Source of the DNA: Chlorobiota bacterium
GTDB lineage: Bacteria; Bacteroidota; Bacteroidia; Bacteroidales; JAADGE01
NCBI GenBank assembly: GCA_013152535.1
Contig: JAADGE010000048.1
Location: forward strand, 1 to 34,007
DNA: 34,007 bases
Direction: 5' to 3'
Under the pieces are notes generated by a model. That model was not told the DNA's origin. It saw nothing but the letters and a program-made list of their open reading frames with translations, and did not search any database. The position numbers and the translations under genes were made by a program. Below, piece by piece: positions 32,706 to 34,007 of the stretch. The stretch's first letter is position 1; each line of letters begins with the position of its first letter.

Positions 32706-34007
32706 ATGCAAAAAATTATAAATCTCTCTTTGTCGCCGAAAAGGGCATCTGATGAAAAATATTATAAACACGATGCTGCTGAATTTATGCATATTAGCGA
32801 AGAAGAAATAACATCTGTTGAAATTCTCAGAAAATCAATTGATGCTCGAAAGAAATTCATAAAAGTCAATTTGCAATTGGAAGTTTGGTGGGGTGAAAAA
32901 CCGAATAAAAATCCTTTTGAATTAAAATTGAACGATGTTTCGCAAAAATCGCCGGTGCTTATTGTCGGTGCAGGTCCGGCAGGACTTTTTGCCGCATTAA
33001 AATTAATTGAAAAAGGATTGAAACCGATAATTTTTGAAAGAGGAAAAGAAGTAAAAGAACGAAAAAAAGATATTCAGGCATTAAATACAAATAAAAGTGT
33101 AAATTCTGATTCCAATTATTGCTTCGGCGAGGGCGGTGCCGGAACATTTTCCGACGGAAAACTATATACACGTTCTAAAAAACGCGGAGATGTTAACCGT
33201 ATTTTGAATATATTGGAATATCACGGTGCTCCCGAAAATATTTTGTCTGATGCACATCCGCATATCGGAACGAATAAATTGCCCGGTATTATCGTAAAAA
33301 TTCGGGAAACAATAAAAAATGCCGGCGGCGAAATTCATTTTAATACAAAAATTACTGATTTTATTATCGAAAACAGCGGAATAAAAGGTGTTGTAGCACG
33401 AAACGGCGATAAAGTTTACGGTAAAGCCGTAATTTTGGCAACCGGACATTCGGCACGCGATCTTTATGAACTTTTTTACAAAAAAAATATTCTTCTTGAA
33501 GAAAAATCGTTTGCCATGGGCGTACGTGTCGAACATCCGCAAGGGTTGATTGACAGCATTCAGTATTCCTGCAAAATCAGAAGTGATTATTTACCGGCAG
33601 CGGCTTATAATTTGGTTGCACAAGTGCAGAGCAGGGGTGTGTATTCGTTTTGTATGTGTCCGGGCGGATTTATTGTTCCTGCGGCAACGGCACCCGATGA
33701 GATTGTTGTAAACGGAATGTCGCCTTCGCAGCAAAATTCGAAATTTGCCAATTCGGGTATGGTGGTTGAAATACGCACCGAAGATTTTCCCGAAAGGGAG
33801 AAATACGGCGTGCTTGCGGGACTTAAATTTCAGGAAAATCTTGAAAAACTTGCTTTTCAAAACGGCGGCAGAGGACTTGTTGCACCTGCTCAACGGTTAC
33901 ACGATTTCGTAAACGATAAAATATCGGCTTCTTTGCCCGAAACTTCTTATCATCCGGGTGTGGTTTCATCGCCTTTGCATTTTTGGTTGCCCGAGCATAT
34001 CGGCAAA
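32706..34007 (+). CDS. FAD-dependent oxidoreductase of the COG2509 type (partial)
   Basis: The first 434 residues are visible; the frame is still open at the window end (relatives run to roughly 510-530 residues). After an N-terminal domain of about 80 residues, the Rossmann motif GAGPAG (88-93) and Glu111 (FERG) mark FAD binding. CFGEGGAGTFSDGKLYTR (about 139-156) and AVILATGHSARDLYE (about 238-252) are characteristic of the uncharacterised FAD-dependent dehydrogenase group COG2509. A later CPGGFIVPAAT segment (about 319-329) agrees. The substrate is unknown. The start is ATG 32706, close after the porT terminator. Confidence 0.85.
   Translation, partial: MQKIINLSLSPKRASDEKYYKHDAAEFMHISEEEITSVEILRKSIDARKKFIKVNLQLEVWWGEKPNKNPFELKLNDVSQKSPVLIVGAGPAGLFAALKLIEKGLKPIIFERGKEVKERKKDIQALNTNKSVNSDSNYCFGEGGAGTFSDGKLYTRSKKRGDVNRILNILEYHGAPENILSDAHPHIGTNKLPGIIVKIRETIKNAGGEIHFNTKITDFIIENSGIKGVVARNGDKVYGKAVILATGHSARDLYELFYKKNILLEEKSFAMGVRVEHPQGLIDSIQYSCKIRSDYLPAAAYNLVAQVQSRGVYSFCMCPGGFIVPAATAPDEIVVNGMSPSQQNSKFANSGMVVEIRTEDFPEREKYGVLAGLKFQENLEKLAFQNGGRGLVAPAQRLHDFVNDKISASLPETSYHPGVVSSPLHFWLPEHIGK

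Noticed and set aside
1-34007. tRNA, rRNA, CRISPR array, insertion sequence, phage or defence genes
   Set aside because: No cloverleaf, array of regular repeats, transposase, integrase or defence-protein motif was seen on either strand.

Overview
The window is AT-rich chromosomal DNA from a member of the Bacteroidota, most likely Bacteroidales-like and able to respire at low oxygen. Three things support this. Several genes are preceded by the Bacteroidota -7 element TAnnTTTG, with no obvious Shine-Dalgarno sequences. The window carries type IX secretion genes (porQ, porT) and a cargo protein with a T9SS C-terminal tail. The cbb3 oxidase has the fused CcoN-CcoO subunit I/II that I associate with this phylum. 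I see no tRNA, rRNA, CRISPR array, insertion sequence, phage gene or toxin-antitoxin pair. This is mostly core-genome sequence with a few lineage-specific genes.

Layout. (1) 144-4084: enoyl-ACP reductase fabI (-) diverges from a sodium:solute symporter and a GT28-like glycosyltransferase (+). (2) 4097-10364: the translation/transcription cluster rimP-nusA-infB, with a consensus promoter and a strong leader hairpin, followed by hisS behind a terminator that also carries its promoter. (3) 10415-15306 (-): pdxJ, a membrane-anchored coiled-coil protein and a large secreted lipase-like T9SS cargo. (4) 15429-17767 (+): a CBS-domain protein and an ArnT-like GT39 glycosyltransferase. (5) 17954-24257 (-): a cbb3 oxidase locus in the transcription order ccoS, ccoNO(-cytochrome c), ccoQ-like, ccoP, then an intrinsic terminator, then ccoG, ccoH and a TauE/SafE-family gene. 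(6) 24258-24612: a divergent intergenic region with a perfect FNR/CRP-type palindrome. (7) 24613-26425 (+): a dihydroorotate-dehydrogenase-like flavoprotein and a ferredoxin-NADP reductase-type enzyme. (8) 26561-29993 (-): porQ, an unknown membrane protein, cmk and ispH. (9) 30123-34007 (+): an M3 oligopeptidase, porT and a COG2509-type FAD protein cut by the window end.

How the parts fit together. The cbb3 cluster encodes the oxidase and most of its maturation factors (CcoS, CcoG, CcoH, a SafE-like transporter), but no CcoI copper ATPase is inside the window. The oxidase appears to keep the canonical three c-type haems but distributes them differently: two on the N/O fusion and one on a short CcoP. 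The FNR-type palindrome sits between this operon and the DHOD-like/reductase pair and could link both to oxygen or redox state. PorQ and PorT are parts of the machine expected to export the lipase-like protein.

The most interesting non-coding signals are the FNR-type palindrome; a nested-palindrome REP-like element inside the convergent terminator at 26430-26562; two intrinsic terminators that contain the -7 element of the next gene; the rimP leader hairpin; and heptad repeats over the cmk promoter. I found no convincing wholly new multi-gene system. The unusual oxidase architecture and these regulatory structures are the best leads.
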